From Anagrus nilaparvatae (Eukaryota > Arthropoda > Insecta > Hymenoptera > Mymaridae), in assembly GCA_022575985.1 (NCBI GenBank), contig JAKSXM010000142.1, positions 5,954,001-6,018,000 of the forward strand: a stretch of 64,000 nucleotides of DNA, given 5' to 3'. Shown in pieces: positions 12,836 through 25,191 of the stretch. Within the stretch, counting starts at the first letter, position 1. Each line of letters opens with the position of its first letter. The notes beneath the pieces were generated by a model that had not been told where the DNA came from, did not search any database, and saw nothing but the letters and a program-made list of their open reading frames with translations. A program made the position numbers and the translations under genes.

Positions 12836-13214
12836 AATATATAAAAAAAAAGATTTAAAAAAAAATAATTATTTTTATTTAGTAATATAAAGTATACTTT
12901 ATAAAATATGTACTTATTAAAGTATACTTTATACAAACAGTCAAATACATATTCGATTAGACATTAAATTAGCAAACTTAATAAATTTAAATGAAATTTA
13001 TTAGAACCATTGTAGTATGAAGAAATGCACTATATGAAACTAAAATAAAAATAATCTAAAAGATAAATGTAAATGGCACGAAATTATGAAAAAATTTGAA
13101 TACAAATTATAAACTGCCTTTTAGAATTTAAAACGCCTGAATCTATGATGCCTTTGATTTTGGAAAATTATCAATATGAAATTAAAATTTGTTTTGGAGC
13201 TTTGAAATGTCGGA

Positions 13215-13774
13215 TTAGTAGTCAGATTCTTCGGAGCTACATGAATCTAGGTTTGTTTTCTGAAAACATTTCATTTGACTAATAGGCACAGGAGGAGGGA
13301 AGTTAAATGCTGCATCCATATCTCTATTAACATAATATCTATAATCGCTGTCAGTTATGGCTTCAAGATTATCAGCGCCTTTGCTGTAAAATATAAATAA
13401 TTTTTTTTTTACTTAGTTATGTCAATACCAAAATTAAAATAAAAGTTTATTATTTACCCATAAATGTATAATAAAGTTGTAAGAATGTGTATACAGTTTC
13501 CCTGAAATTTGCTTTCACATGAGCATTCCATATTTGTTATAGAGCCATCGGCTTCAAGACCACCAAAAATTATTTTTTGGTCAGTTTTTGCAGAATCAAG
13601 AGCCACTACAGCTCTGAATCTATTTCCTGGAGGAAAACTTCGAGGATCAATCATAGGACACTGATAACACGAAATAACATTACCAGAATGTACATATTGT
13701 TCTGCTTCACGAAATTTATCACTTTTTACATTAATTTTTGTGTACAATACAATATTTTCCATCGTTAATGACAT
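13215..13774 (-). CDS. Small SWIM-type zinc-finger protein, two exons
   Basis: On the minus strand, exon 1 is 13774-13458 and exon 2 is 13383-13215, joined by a 74-bp GT..AG intron. The product is 161 residues. Residues 84-96 read C-x-C-x7-C-x-H, the SWIM zinc-binding signature, followed by a hydrophobic helix (ILTTLLYIY), as in SWIM domains of insect YqaJ-type and other orphan proteins. An additional C-x2-C pair lies at residues 36-39. The C-terminal 50 residues are Pro-, Asp- and Ser-rich. The start is the first ATG of the frame; a second ATG at codon 5 is possible. It is divergent from the coiled-coil gene starting at 14397, with about 620 bp between them as a possible shared promoter region. 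Exact family membership and function are not known to me; SWIM domains bind nucleic acid or protein. Confidence 0.75.
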
Positions 13775-14396
13775 TTTTGCAAAAATTTATTTAATTAAAC
13801 AAGTTATTACTGTTTTATATACGCACTTAAAAAATTACAAAACAAAACAATAACAATCCTACCGGCTAATATTTTTATACAACGAACACGTGCTATCCCC
13901 CTGACGAGAATTTCGTGAACTAGTAACGAAAAAGTTTTAAAAGTCGGTAAGGTAGAAATCAAAAGATTCGTGAGTTCGTAATCGATGCCCTTAACCGTCC
14001 TTGATAAAAAAGAAATTTTTTTTTATGAATCAAATAAAGGAAATTTAAAAATCGTCAAAATAATTTTTTTATTTTATCATTTTACAATCACATGATTAAT
14101 AGTAATAAAAAAAATTATTAGGAAATTTTATTTTTTTTATTAAGAATATTTTTTAATTATTATTTCACACGTAAATTCTTTGTTTTCTAAAATTGTAACT
14201 AAGCAACTAATTTACATTTATCTAATACCTGTATTTTCAAACTCTGCGATAACAAAAAATTATTTAAATACCATAAAAAAAAATAATTTTTAGTTTAAAT
14301 TCGCAAACTGTCTGTGATAGATGGATAGCTAACACTTTCTTATTAGAAAAAGTTATTACTGCATTAAATAAATAAAATCAATACAATAATTTAAAA

Positions 14397-14617
14397 ATGG
14401 AACAGGAAGTCAAAACCGTAAAAAGTGAACAATTAAGAATCGAACGCTTTCAACAATTAAATAACATTTTACAGGTATTGTTTTAATTTATTTATTAAGT
14501 TATTAAATATTTCATAATAAACTTACTTAATGAAAATATTATTTTATTCAGGAAACTGAAGAAAATTTATTAGTTTGCGAAGAAATTCTGGCTTCTTACA
14601 TGCAAAGTAAATCATTG
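14397..14617 (+). CDS. Short coiled-coil protein, first two exons
   Basis: Exon 1 is 14397-14474 (26 codons) and exon 2 is 14552-14617 (22 codons), with consensus borders (CAG|GTATTG, TTCAG|GAA, TTG|GTAGGT), all phase 0. The encoded segment is Glu/Gln/Leu-rich and helical, with heptad-like spacing. Two continuations fit. One is a tiny terminal exon at 14727-14741 (four codons then TGA, after TTTCAG). The other is a phase-0 exon at 28768-28860 with the same composition, ending in TGA and giving 78 residues in total. The second option places the GY-rich gene and the long acidic-protein gene inside a 14-kb intron. I do not recognise the family; small coiled-coil subunits of multiprotein complexes look similar. 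Confidence 0.5.
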
Positions 14618-14963
14618 GTAGGTTTAAAATTAATGAAAATTTATTTTACATTTTTTTAAAAACGTTTTCTATACATTTAATATTTACATACTTTTACATG
14701 ATTAATTTTTATACCAATCATTTCAGTCACCAATAAATTGATTATTTTTTTTTAAAAAACTTTACTAATTAGGTACATACCTAAAAAAAGACTGCAAAAA
14801 ATATATTAGATATCATAGAATCTATTTTAAAATCGCTGACTGAAACAATTAAAATAAAATCGTTATAAAATATAATACAAATAAAATTTTTTTTTTTAAC
14901 ATAAGTCTTGATTTTTATTACAGTAATAGGAGATAAAATAATAAAATAAAAGTATAAAATTTA

Positions 14964-15743
14964 TTATCCATAATAACTATTGGCCAAGAAACCATGATTG
15001 TTATATAAATTATAGCCATGTAAACCATTATTATATAAGTTGTAATATCCATGTCGATTTAGGCCATTATATAAGCCATGACCATGTAATGAATACGTTG
15101 ATGGTATCCCGAAATTATATAAACCTTGCTTTGATAAGCTGTTGTAGCCTCCGTAGCCACTGTAACCTCCAAGGGCTCCATGTAGTGAATACGTTAATGG
15201 TGTGCCGATATTATATAAACCTTGTTTTGATAAGGTGCTATAGCCTCCAAGGGATCCAATTCCAGTGTAACCACCATAAACTCCGGATAACCCAGATAAT
15301 CCATGGCCTAAAGATCCATAGCCTAAGATTCCACGGGTGTATCTGTAAATTGAATTAATTTTTTATTAATTGACTAATTTTCACAACAAGAAACTGAAAT
15401 GATTAATTTACGATGGGTATCCCAAATTGTTAGAGTTGTATCTATGGCCAAGTGTTGATAGCCCTAATGAATTATATCCAGTAGAGTAATAACTTCTTTT
15501 GTCGATTCTTTTATTATCAGCACTATCATCGATGCCTGGTTGTAATTGTCCTGTTATTAAACCACTAATTGCATCGTCGTTCGTATCTTGAAGTTTAATC
15601 TCAACCGGTTGGCAAATAGCCAATCCAATCAACGATAGCAGCAACTATAAATATAATTCACAAAATTTAATCTATGAAATAAGAATCACTAGATTTATAT
15701 TTTAAGTACACTATTTTGCTAAATTTCTTACCAATATTTTCAT
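14964..15743 (-). CDS. Secreted Gly/Tyr-rich protein with dibasic propeptide site, three exons
   Basis: Minus-strand exons are 15743-15732 (start ATG, four codons), 15644-15412 and 15342-14964. All introns are GT..AG, and the product is 207 residues. Residues 1-16 are a signal peptide split by intron 1. Residues 17-54 form an acidic propeptide ending in NKRIDKR, a probable proprotein-convertase site. The mature part (about 153 residues) is rich in Gly, Tyr, Leu, Ser, His and Asn and lacks cysteine. It contains an internal duplication of about 100 bp in which 'LSKQGLYN.G.P.TYSLHG' occurs twice. Such composition suits insect structural (cuticle or egg-shell) proteins or glycine-rich antimicrobial peptides; which of these is not decided by the sequence. 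A TATA box lies at 15799-15806. Confidence 0.8.
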
Positions 15744-15798
15744 TTTACTTATTTAACTTAATCTTACAAACTGATCTTTTCTCTATATCGATTTCTTA

Positions 15799-15806
15799 CT
15801 TTTATA
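15799..15806 (-). promoter_or_regulatory. TATA box of the GY-rich protein gene
   Basis: On the minus strand TATAAAAG lies 55 bp upstream of the ATG at 15743, a normal distance for a short 5' untranslated region. Confidence 0.6.
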
Positions 15807-16556
15807 TGCTTTTTTTTAGCCAAAACACACTCTAAAATTCACTTTTTATAAAAAAAAAAGTTGTATTAATTTTTTTAAAATTTTTTTATTTTCACATTGA
15901 CTAATGAGAAATTCTTGATTCACTTGTTATGAATATATATAGATTACCGTAATAAACTAATAAGGATTTTTTATAATACAAGACGTAATACTTGATTTGA
16001 AACTTGATTTAACTTGTCGATTTCCTTTTGTGATTTTTTACTATAAAAAATGGTATAAATAAATTTTGTATTGATTTTTATTTTTCAAATATTTTATTGT
16101 AACTAATGAGATAAAATAAACGTTTACTATTTAAAAAGAAGACGTGAGAAACTTGCACTTTATTATAAGGACTTTTAAATATTTTATAACAAGTTGATAT
16201 TAATTGATGACGGAATTTTTTAACAATTAATATCAGTGTAACATTTTTTTTTTTATTAGAACTTGATTAAAGTGTCTCTTTATTACGCGAATTTCGTAAT
16301 CGTTTAAGATGTAATTTGCTAAATAATGTATACACAAGGCTAGCAAATTTGGTTATTTAAAATCTAGAAATTAAAGTAAGAAATGCTTGTGAAAAATAAT
16401 GATCAGCTATTATATTTAGAATATTCAAACAGCTGATTTTAAGCCAGCTAACTAAAAAATGTTTCATCAAAATTAGAGGCTTTTTCAGACTATTCTATTT
16501 TGGCTAATGCGTATCTGCTGACCAAAATGAGCTTGCACACTTCATAGTATCTACTA

Positions 16557-16753
16557 CACTGTTAAAATATATTGCTTGAAAATTCAGACTTGATTATTGA
16601 TGGCTAAATAATGAAATTTTTCCATTACCTATTTTTATGATTTGCATACATTTTGAAAACTTTAATTAATTTTTGGCCATATAGCAGCAGCAAAAATGTT
16701 GATTACCTGCTAAAATACCTGCTTGAATTTTCAAGTAATATATTTTTATAGTG
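16557..16753. mobile_element. 197-bp MITE, CACTGTTAAAATATATTGCT termini, TA target duplication
   Basis: Terminal inverted repeats of about 30 bp (CACTGTTAAAATATATTGCT... against CACTATAAAAATATATTACT...) are flanked by TA on each side. The interior contains 'ggccatatagcagcagc'. Related degenerate copy at 2213-2448. The CACTG start and TA flanks suggest a Tc1/mariner-mobilised family. Confidence 0.7.
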
Positions 16754-17362
16754 TAGAATATTTTTTACAATTATTATTCTCAATTCAGGAAAACTTATAA
16801 GAATTCAGCTATATTTTACGAGAAATCTTACACGATTTTTTACACGACTATCTAAGACGATTTTAGTCCTGTCCTTAAAAAAGGGTACATAAAATCTGAT
16901 GCATTATGCTAAAATTTTGGGCTGTTTTTAAAATTAGGCAAACCAACATTAAGCTGAATAACTACTGAATTTTCATTCCGGTTCGATGTACCTTCTCTGG
17001 ACTTTTAATTTTATGATTTTTACATTAAATAATAAAGTGATTTGAGTTATTATTAAATAAAAAATAAAATTAACTGTTATGAATTATGCAGTTACAACTG
17101 ATCCGGAAAAAAATAAATGGTTAAATAATAAAATATAGAACAAATTGCAAAATCAGAAAGAAAAAAATAACGTAAATTTAAAAACATCTTGCTCGATCAA
17201 TAAAAGTATAAAAAAAATCTGTACTCCTGTCAATCATTCTTTGACTATTTTTTTTTACATTTTATTTTAAGTATTCCATAGTTTCCTTATATACTTTCTA
17301 TATAGATTTAAAAGTTTTCTTATAAGGAAGTTAAAGTATTTATCATTTTATTAACTTTTAAG

Positions 17363-17847
17363 AAAGACTACTGCGGAATATGGTATGGTTTCCGGGCCCA
17401 GCATATTTTCACATTTTTTTGACTCAATTAGATGATTTAACATGTTCAGTTATTACAGTTTTAACGTATAGTCCCTAATTATTATAAGTTCTAAAACCGA
17501 AATTACAATAAATCCCGAAATATAAATTATCCTAAGTCCATAAACCTAAAGTATTCTAAGTCCTTGTTCTTATCAGGGCCTGATTTGGCCCTGCTCCATC
17601 TTCAAAAATTATTCTAAGTCCCTAAATTTAATATATTTTAAGTCCAATTGACCCCACCCCTGCCAAGCCGGGCTTTTTTAAATACCCCGTCCAATGAGCA
17701 TATTCCATGTTATTAACAAAAAAATTTTTTTTTGTGTATTTTTTCAAAACAAAAATTTTGACACCAACCACGCTCCAATCAGATGATTAAAAAAATGTGA
17801 AAAATATGCTTGGCCCAAAAACCATACCTGATTCCGCAGTAGTCTTT
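17363..17847. mobile_element. 485-bp inverted-repeat MITE, AAAGACTACTGCGGAATATG termini
   Basis: The first ~70 bases (aaagactactgcggaat.. ggtatggttt ..gggcc.agcatattttcac) are repeated in inverse orientation at the end. The interior carries 'attctaagtccctaaattta', shared with 12561-12835 and, inverted, with 20690-20960. No coding capacity. Confidence 0.75.
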
Positions 17848-18729
17848 AAATAATGCTATCTTAAAATAATAATTAAATTTACTAAAAAATTAAGTAAATT
17901 GAAATTATTCGAGAAACCAGTGGTTTTTAGTGAGATTTTAGTTTTAGGTGAAATTGCATAATAAAATGAAAATTCATACTGCATAAATTTGTATGAGTTT
18001 AAAAAAATATATTTAGAATATAATAAAAGATGATGGTTTTGTGGTTGATTTGTTCGCGCATAAAAGAATTCTATAATAATAATTTTTCATAAATCTTCAA
18101 TGATAGAAACAGAAAGTCGATCATCATTGGCAGTTGCTTCATATTGCAGAAAACCTAAATAATAATGTGCTTCGCGCTCGATTGGTGTTAAACTTTTTTT
18201 TTTATTTGACTCGTAATATAAAATACCACATTTTTAATCTCTTTTTTCTCATTGTAATCTTTGTTAATTAATATATCAATTTTTAATTCTTACTTTCTAG
18301 CAAATTTGTGTTTTTTATATAAATTTTTAATTTATAATAGTTACTGTTACGTAGAACCTGTTATATGAATTATGAGACTTTCGCCATATTTTTTAAAATA
18401 AATTTCAAGATAATTTAAAGATAATTTATAAAAAATTATTGGTATTGTTTTAAGTATTTAAAAAAGTAGTAAATTAAAATACAAAAAAGCTAATTTTTTA
18501 TATTTAAATTACTTAGTATTACTTTCTAAAATACGCTGCCAAGTAATTGGCACTATGGTTCCTCATTAGCAATAACAAAATGTTCTTAATGGTTTATTTT
18601 ACCTAACAAAGTATAATGTCATAAGAAAAACTAAGAATGATCTTTGAATGATCTTATCCTAGATACTGTTAGTTAAACATCTCGTGGAAAAAATTAGGTT
18701 TTTTACACAAAAAAAGAGGATTTTTCTAC

Positions 18730-18835
18730 ACTAGTTTATAATCTTCTTTTATGATAATTATGTCTGCTAGACAGTATTTGGTATAGCTGGTGTAGTTATA
18801 TCTTGAAGACATAATTACACCAGCTACAGGAATAA
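18730..18835. repeat. Short hairpin related to the GGCCCTCTCTACACC MITE
   Basis: The segment at about 18784-18826 folds on itself: tagctggtgtagttat pairs with ataattacaccagcta. The upstream 'ttatgataattatgtctgct' resembles the subterminal part of the MITE at 58826-59179. Probably an internally deleted relic. Confidence 0.45.
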
Positions 18836-18839
18836 AGAA

Positions 18840-19795
18840 AAAATTTTTGCTATGCTTAAAAATGATACCTAGTAAAAACGTTAATTCTAGATATCAGTAA
18901 TTTCATAAAAATAAATTAAGTACTACGTCCAAAAAGAAAATAATTTATGGTGTTTTTTTAATTTTTTTATGTAAAAATTTTGAAAAAAGATTACGTATCA
19001 GATAGAGAAATCCTTTGCAAACAATAATTCTAGATATTCATACTTTCATAGAAAGAAATTAATTAATAAGTCCTAAAAAAAAAAAATAATTGTTTTTTTC
19101 TAATTTTTTTAAGTAAAAAATTAAAAAAAAAAAATTGTTTGAAAAATTAGGTATCGGATTGGAGATAACGAGTAAAAACGATAATTCTAGATATTAATAC
19201 TTTAATGGAAAAAAATTAGGTAATACGTCCAAAAAAAAAAAATTATGGTATTTTTTTAATTATTTTTTGTAAAAAATGTTGAAAAAAAAAATTGCGAAAA
19301 ATTTCGTATCAGATGGAGAAATCTTTTACAAACAATAATTCTAGATATTCGTACTTTAACAGGAAGAAATTAAATACTGCGTCCTAAAATAAAAAAAAAT
19401 TTGGCGTTTTTTGTATTTTTTGGTGACAAAAATTTTAAGAAAAAAATTTTGAAAAAATTATGTATCAGATCCAAAAAATTACTATAAACGATATTTCTAA
19501 AACTAGTACTTCCACAGAAATAAATTAAGTACTGCATCTATAAAGAAAAAAAAAATAGATATTTTTTGTATTTTTTGATGAAAAATATTTTGAGAAAAAA
19601 ATTTAAAAAAATCAGTTATCAGATTCGAGATATCGAGTAAAAATCGCACTTTCAAATATACTTTCATGGAAATAAATGAGGTATTACATCAAAATTAAAA
19701 AAAAAAAAAGTAGTTTGAGATTTTTTGATGAAAAAATTTTTGAAAAAAAAATTAGGTCTTAATTCCATAATGGTTGTGAAATTTCACCGGTTACA
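18840..19795. repeat. Tandem array of ~145-bp units
   Basis: About six diverged units, each with 'aacgataattctagatat', 'aattaagtactacgtcc' and 'gtatcagat.gagaaat' at the same spacing. No coding signal. It ends in the CA microsatellite that follows. Confidence 0.75.
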
Positions 19796-19839
19796 TACAT
19801 ACATACACACACATACACACACACACACACACATACAGA
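19794..19839. repeat. (CATA)n/(CA)n microsatellite
   Basis: Runs of cata then ca dinucleotides at the end of the 145-bp array, followed by an ACCGGTT-containing pair (caccggtt before, aaccggtt after) that could be a short inverted repeat framing the microsatellite. Confidence 0.85.
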
Positions 19840-20689
19840 CTTTTTTTGAAAACCGGTTTTTTAGCTTCCTGAGGTCCCAAAACGTGCTTATATGCCAAAA
19901 AATCAAAAATCAAAAATCAAAATTTGACCCATCACAATGGTTCCTCTATGAGGAACCAAAAAGAGTCAAGAACTTTTTCTTCAAAATCTAAGTTAGTAAC
20001 GTCTCATTTTAATTTTCGACTATTTTCCCCCAAATATAATGTGGTTATTTTAATCAATTACTTTTACTCATTTTACTTTATAACTAATAACTTAACTCTT
20101 TTAGTCAAATATTTTCAATTTATTTTAACTTTCACTGTGCAAAAATTTTAGACTTGGCTTGAATTTATACCTAATATTAAAATGATATTTATTCATAGAT
20201 TATAGAAACTATGAAATTATTGTAAATGAGGGATTCTACTCTAATTAGGCCGAAGTTTGACTGAATGGTTGCATAAATATTTTTTGCAACTATTTTTGTA
20301 TTTTCGCCTAATAATTTGACTCCAAATATTCTTATTTTTGCTGCCAAAAAATTATTTGTCGGTTAAAATTATTTTCCTTTCAGGTGCCTTACATTTCACA
20401 TTTTTTAATAAAATTAATTACATATTTTAAAATTTTTTTCAAAGAACATAGAATTATTCAAAATTTTGCCATTTTCACACAAATCTTTCAAAGTTTTTTA
20501 AAATTTATATATCTATGTAAGATTTTCAAAGGAATCAAAATTATTGGTCGAATTTTCATTTGGTCACGTGACTTGACAGGATATTCAAAGATTTTAAAAA
20601 ATATCATTTTTTGATCTGGTACTTTCATATTAGTACATCTCACAGATTTTAACATGGAACAGGTTCATTGATTGGGGTATTTAAAAAGT

Positions 20690-20960
20690 TTGGCTCAGAA
20701 GGGGAGGGGTGAAAAATTGACGTTTTTAGGGGGGGGGGGGTGAAAAAGTGACGTATTTAGGGGGGGGGGGGTGAAATGGACTTAGAATATTTTCGATTTA
20801 GGGATTTAGAATAATTTGAAGTGGGAGTCAGGACCTGATCAGGCCCTGATAACAACAACAACTTAGAATACTTTATGGACTTAGGATAGTATATATTTCA
20901 GGATTTATTGTAATTTCGATTTTTGGATTTATTACTATTATGAGTAAACATGTTCCATTA
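20690..20960. repeat. Repeat with G homopolymers, inverted relative of the 17363-17847 interior
   Basis: Two runs of about ten or more G (near 20730 and 20760) lie in repeated 'ggggtgaaa..gtgacgt' words. They are followed by 'gatttagggatttagaata' and 'cagggcctgat..' style words that match, inverted, the MITE interior at 17500-17680. Non-coding. Confidence 0.55.
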
Positions 20961-21884
20961 TCGTTGGTTGTGTAGTTAAATAAACCGGTTATAATTTTTT
21001 TTTTTAAACAAGAAATTTAAGCCTATAAGTATGTGAAAATCTGACCTGCACATGCGTAGGGATGAAAAACGTGATTTCTCGTGCAAAAGCAGTCTAAAAC
21101 AAATTTTAAATTTTGGAATCGTATTTTGTAGGAAATTTTCTATAAGTTCCTGATAAGTAAATTATTGAAAAATTGGCTACTAATTTGTTAATAACAAATA
21201 ATTGACCACGAAATTCGCGAAACGGTCCCTGAATTCGTTTTCAGCAGGTCAAACAACATAAATATCACCTATTTTTATCCTCGAAAAAAGAAATTTAATT
21301 GTTTAATTTTTGGGCGTGTTTAGTATGGCTGGCGCCTAGACTATGATACAGAAATATTTTTAACCGCAAAATAAGTATTTGGCAGTAAAATAAGAATCAA
21401 TTCGCGAGTCAATTTAGGGGCTATCCATATACGTAAGGCAAAAAAAGGGGGAGGAGGGGTTTTGATTTTCTTATTTTTTCTTACTCACGTGGGTATACGA
21501 GGTTTGAAAATATCTTATGAAAGAATATTATATTACTGTTGTTTTTTTTAATTTAAAATTTATAATCTATTGGCTTTTTCCAAATATATGTCAGACAGCT
21601 TTGGTGCCAATTGCATTATAATAACCTTTAAAATATAAAGAAAATTTGTTTAAAAATAAATTTAACAATAGGTTTTACTTTAAAATAGACAAGGCTAGTT
21701 CAAAATTAAGATTTAAAATAATATTCTGTTGTCCAAAGATGCAAGCTTATAAAATTTGGAAATTACCTTCCAGATATTATAAAAATAAACGAATTTTATT
21801 AATAAAGGAAGAATTATTTAAATTCCTACTATGATTATTAATAAGCGAATGAAAAGGAAAAATTTTTTTTTGAATAAGTTAAAT

Positions 21885-22795
21885 AAATATATTTATTTTT
21901 TATTTTTTTTTATTTATTAAACAAATTGACGGGACGAACCCTTTACATTTTATTATAAGAATTAAAGATTTACATTCTAAAGCTTACATAATTAAATAAA
22001 GTATTAAAATTATAAAACCTTATTTGTGAGGGAATAAGAAAATATATATGAAATTAAGTATATTTATATAAAACATGTTTGTTAGAAGAAGAAAAAAAAA
22101 TTTTAATTAAATTTAGATATGTATAAGTTTAAGCTTTTGTAAAAGCCTATTTCACTGCTATTAGTGATATCTATATTTTTGTTATTCGAATTATAATTTT
22201 CTAGTATTCTTAGTAATGATGACGTCTTTCTACTATTTCTGAATTCTGTAGGAATAGTAAAAGTTAAATTTCTTTGTCTAAGACCATCTCTTTTTGGTAT
22301 ATAAAAATCAACAACTGATCTTATTTCATTGCAGACAGTAATATTATTAATTAATTTATATAAAAATTTAAGATCAGCTATTTCTCTGGCAGACTCTAAA
22401 TTGTTAATTTTAAATTTAATGTACAAATCATTATAATCATGATTAAAGTAATCAAATTCAATATTCTGTTTGTATGCAAAAATTCTAAGTATTTGATGTT
22501 GTACTTTCTCAATTTCATAAATCTTTTCTTGTGTATGAGGGGACCATATTATTGATCCATACATAAGAACAGATTTGATGTTTGAGTTATAAAATAGTTT
22601 TAATGTATCAATATTATTGAATTTCTGCATTATTTTTTTTAGAAAATATATCCTCTGTTTAGATTTTGTAATAATGTTTTGAATGTGTACATCAAATTTC
22701 AAATTATCTTCAAAATATATTCCAAGATCTTTTATCACAGATGTATGTTTTATTTCATGTTTGCCAATTTTGTATTTTATATTACTATTGTTATA
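21885..22795 (-). mobile_element. 5'-truncated non-LTR retrotransposon (LINE) with open C-terminal frame
   Basis: The minus-strand frame 22795-22103 stays open for about 230 codons and is entered without a start, so the element is truncated at its 5' end. The protein begins with a stretch ending 'IKDLGIYFEDNLKFDVHI', then 'LKKIMQKFNNIDTLKLFYNS' and 'SVLMYGSIIWSP'. This is the usual order at the C-terminal end of reverse transcriptases of the jockey/CR1-like type, after the catalytic palm. The catalytic YADD part is missing, so it cannot copy itself. A T-rich tract near 21895-21920 on the plus strand corresponds to the A-rich 3' tail. The absence of stop codons suggests a fairly young insertion. 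Confidence 0.8.
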
Positions 22796-23643
22796 TTACT
22801 ATATATATAATAAAATTTTATGACTTATTGAATTTTAGCTTAAATTTTTTTAAGATTATAATTTGAAATTTCCTATAGATTGTAAAAGTGGTTCGGGATA
22901 ATCGTTCGGAGATTATAATTAGACTAATTTTATAATTTATCAGGAACACGACAATCATTTAATATTTAAATTTAATTTCGGTGGGAGTTTTATTATCTAA
23001 ACAACATTCCTTTGTAAAACACATTTTCATGCATAAAAAAACATTATGATCAATGAGTAAGATCTTACGAAGGGGGGTGGGTAGGTGAAATTCATACTCG
23101 CTTTTAAAAAGAGGGAAGAAGGGTTCAAAAAACCACAAAAATTGTCTTAGGTAACATATGGATAGTCCTTTACCAAAGAACGCCAAAAACACAAAAATGG
23201 CTGCCAAAAATCAAAGATTTAACTTCGAAAACTAAAATTAACTGACAGAACTCTATTGAGAAAAAAATAATTTGAACCGATTTCTGTGAATTCAGTCCAA
23301 CCTTGGCCCAGTTAGCGCGGAATCCTTAAAATACTTTTTTTACAAATTTAAGAAATAAATAGACAAAATAAAAACAAGAAAAACACAATGTTTTACATAT
23401 TTTAATATACATTATAGTATCATAATTTCTTAACTTGCTAACATACATTCTCCTTCGCTCTACAAAACGTTTAAATGTAAAAAAAAGTTGAATAGCTTAT
23501 AAATAATTTAATGTACAAAAAAAAAATTAGTCAATGGATGTTATGAAACTTAATAATATATTCATAATTATTTGTCCTTCAATAATTAAAATATTTTCTT
23601 TTAAACAAAAAAGTTTACCAACACTGTACTATTACTTTGTTTG

Positions 23644-24051
23644 CACTGTAAAAAGTAACTTTCTTAAATTAACAAAAAAATTAGAACTTTTTCGAAAAAT
23701 TTGTAAATTTTCAAAAAAATTTGTAAATATTCAAAAAAAATCGTATATTTACTAAATTTAGTATATCAACAAAAAGCTGGAGTATTATCGATTTTTTTTT
23801 TCGCGAATTCGCATGAAAAATTGATAATTTACCATTTTTTTTCGAAAATTTCCAAAAACTAGTTGTGAATTTGCAACTTTTTTCGTAAAATCACAAAAAA
23901 AGATCGAGGATTCTCGAATTTTTCGATAATATACTAAATTTAGTAAATTTACGATTTTTATCGAATATTTACAAAATTTTTTGAAAATTCACTAATTTTT
24001 GGAAAAAATTCTATTTTTTTTGGAAATCTAAGAAAGTTATTTTTTACAGTG
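23644..24051. mobile_element. CACTGTAAAAAGTAAC foldback MITE, copy 2
   Basis: 408-bp near-complete palindrome with CACTGTAAAAAGTAACTTTC at one end and the inverse ending ACAGTG at the other. Arms are made of aaatttac/gtaaattt and cgaaaa/ttttcg words. Confidence 0.8.
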
Positions 24052-24873
24052 TGGATTTTCAAAATCCTGCAAGAAAATTGAATTATTCTCCTAAGGAAAA
24101 TTAGTCCCTTCAAGTAAAAATGAGTTGTGTTCAAAATAAACATTGGTATTTTTCATCAAAATATAATACGAACCCAAGGGTTAAGTTTTAATTAGAGAAC
24201 CAATTTCGTTACACCGGAACTTTTTGGTCCTTGGAACTTATTTCTCATATTGCATCAAAAATAATTTCCGCCCCAAATTAGAAATATGTTATTTTTACCT
24301 GTATTATAGGGTCATTCCAATTTAAATTTTAACATTTGCTTAAAAATTTAAACAAAACATTGTCTAAGTGTAAGTTTTGTTATAGAAATTGCTATATATA
24401 TTATGTATAAAAATTTTTTTGTTTTCTAAAATGAATAATTTCGCGTATTATATCCAAACCATTATATGCCTAACATTTTTTGTCTAATTTGACAAGTTTA
24501 TTTATTATTAATATCCTTTATATAGTTGAACATTTATAATTAAAAAATAATAAATTAAATTTTTTTATATATATATATTATATATATACCTTTAATAATA
24601 AATTTCTATGCAATTTTAAAATTACAATGTAACTGAGTTTTATGGTTTAAAAAAATAATTATATTTTTTACTCGCGTAAATAATTTTTTTTTTTAAATTA
24701 TACTTAAATATAATAACAATTTAATATTTTTCCCTATATAATTTTATCCCAATTATCACAATTTATTTTTCTATAGCATGTAATAGTATGAGAGTCACGT
24801 TTACCTTAAAATATTTTACTTTTGGATTACCTATAGTCGTCATCGTGCCGCTTCACTTGGCTCTAATCAACAG

Positions 24874-25190
24874 GTAGGCCCGATGCTAATCGAGAGAAAC
24901 TCAACGGACTTTTCCGATATTATGCAAAAATTACTCCCTCTTTTTACGTGGCTATTGTCTTTTACTTATTCTTCAAGACATTTTTTTAATTTTAACCGAC
25001 AGTTTCTTTGGTGTACTCGGACGTATTTGACTAAACGTTGTTATAATTAATATATCAAGTTTAGAATAAAAAATTATTGATTCGATAAGTGATTTCTGTA
25101 GAATAAAAGCAATTGAATATTTAATAAAAATGCTGATTAGTGATGAATTGAAAATTTCTTAAATTAAGGAGTGTTTTTTTTTCTATTAGC
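24874..25190 (+). other. Possible 5'-UTR intron of the long acidic secreted protein gene
   Basis: A consensus donor (AACAG|GTAGGC) ends at 24873. A strong acceptor (pyrimidine tract then CTATTAG) ends at 25189, two bases before the ATG at 25192. The intron itself is inferred; cDNA would decide. Confidence 0.4.
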
Positions 25191-25191
25191 A

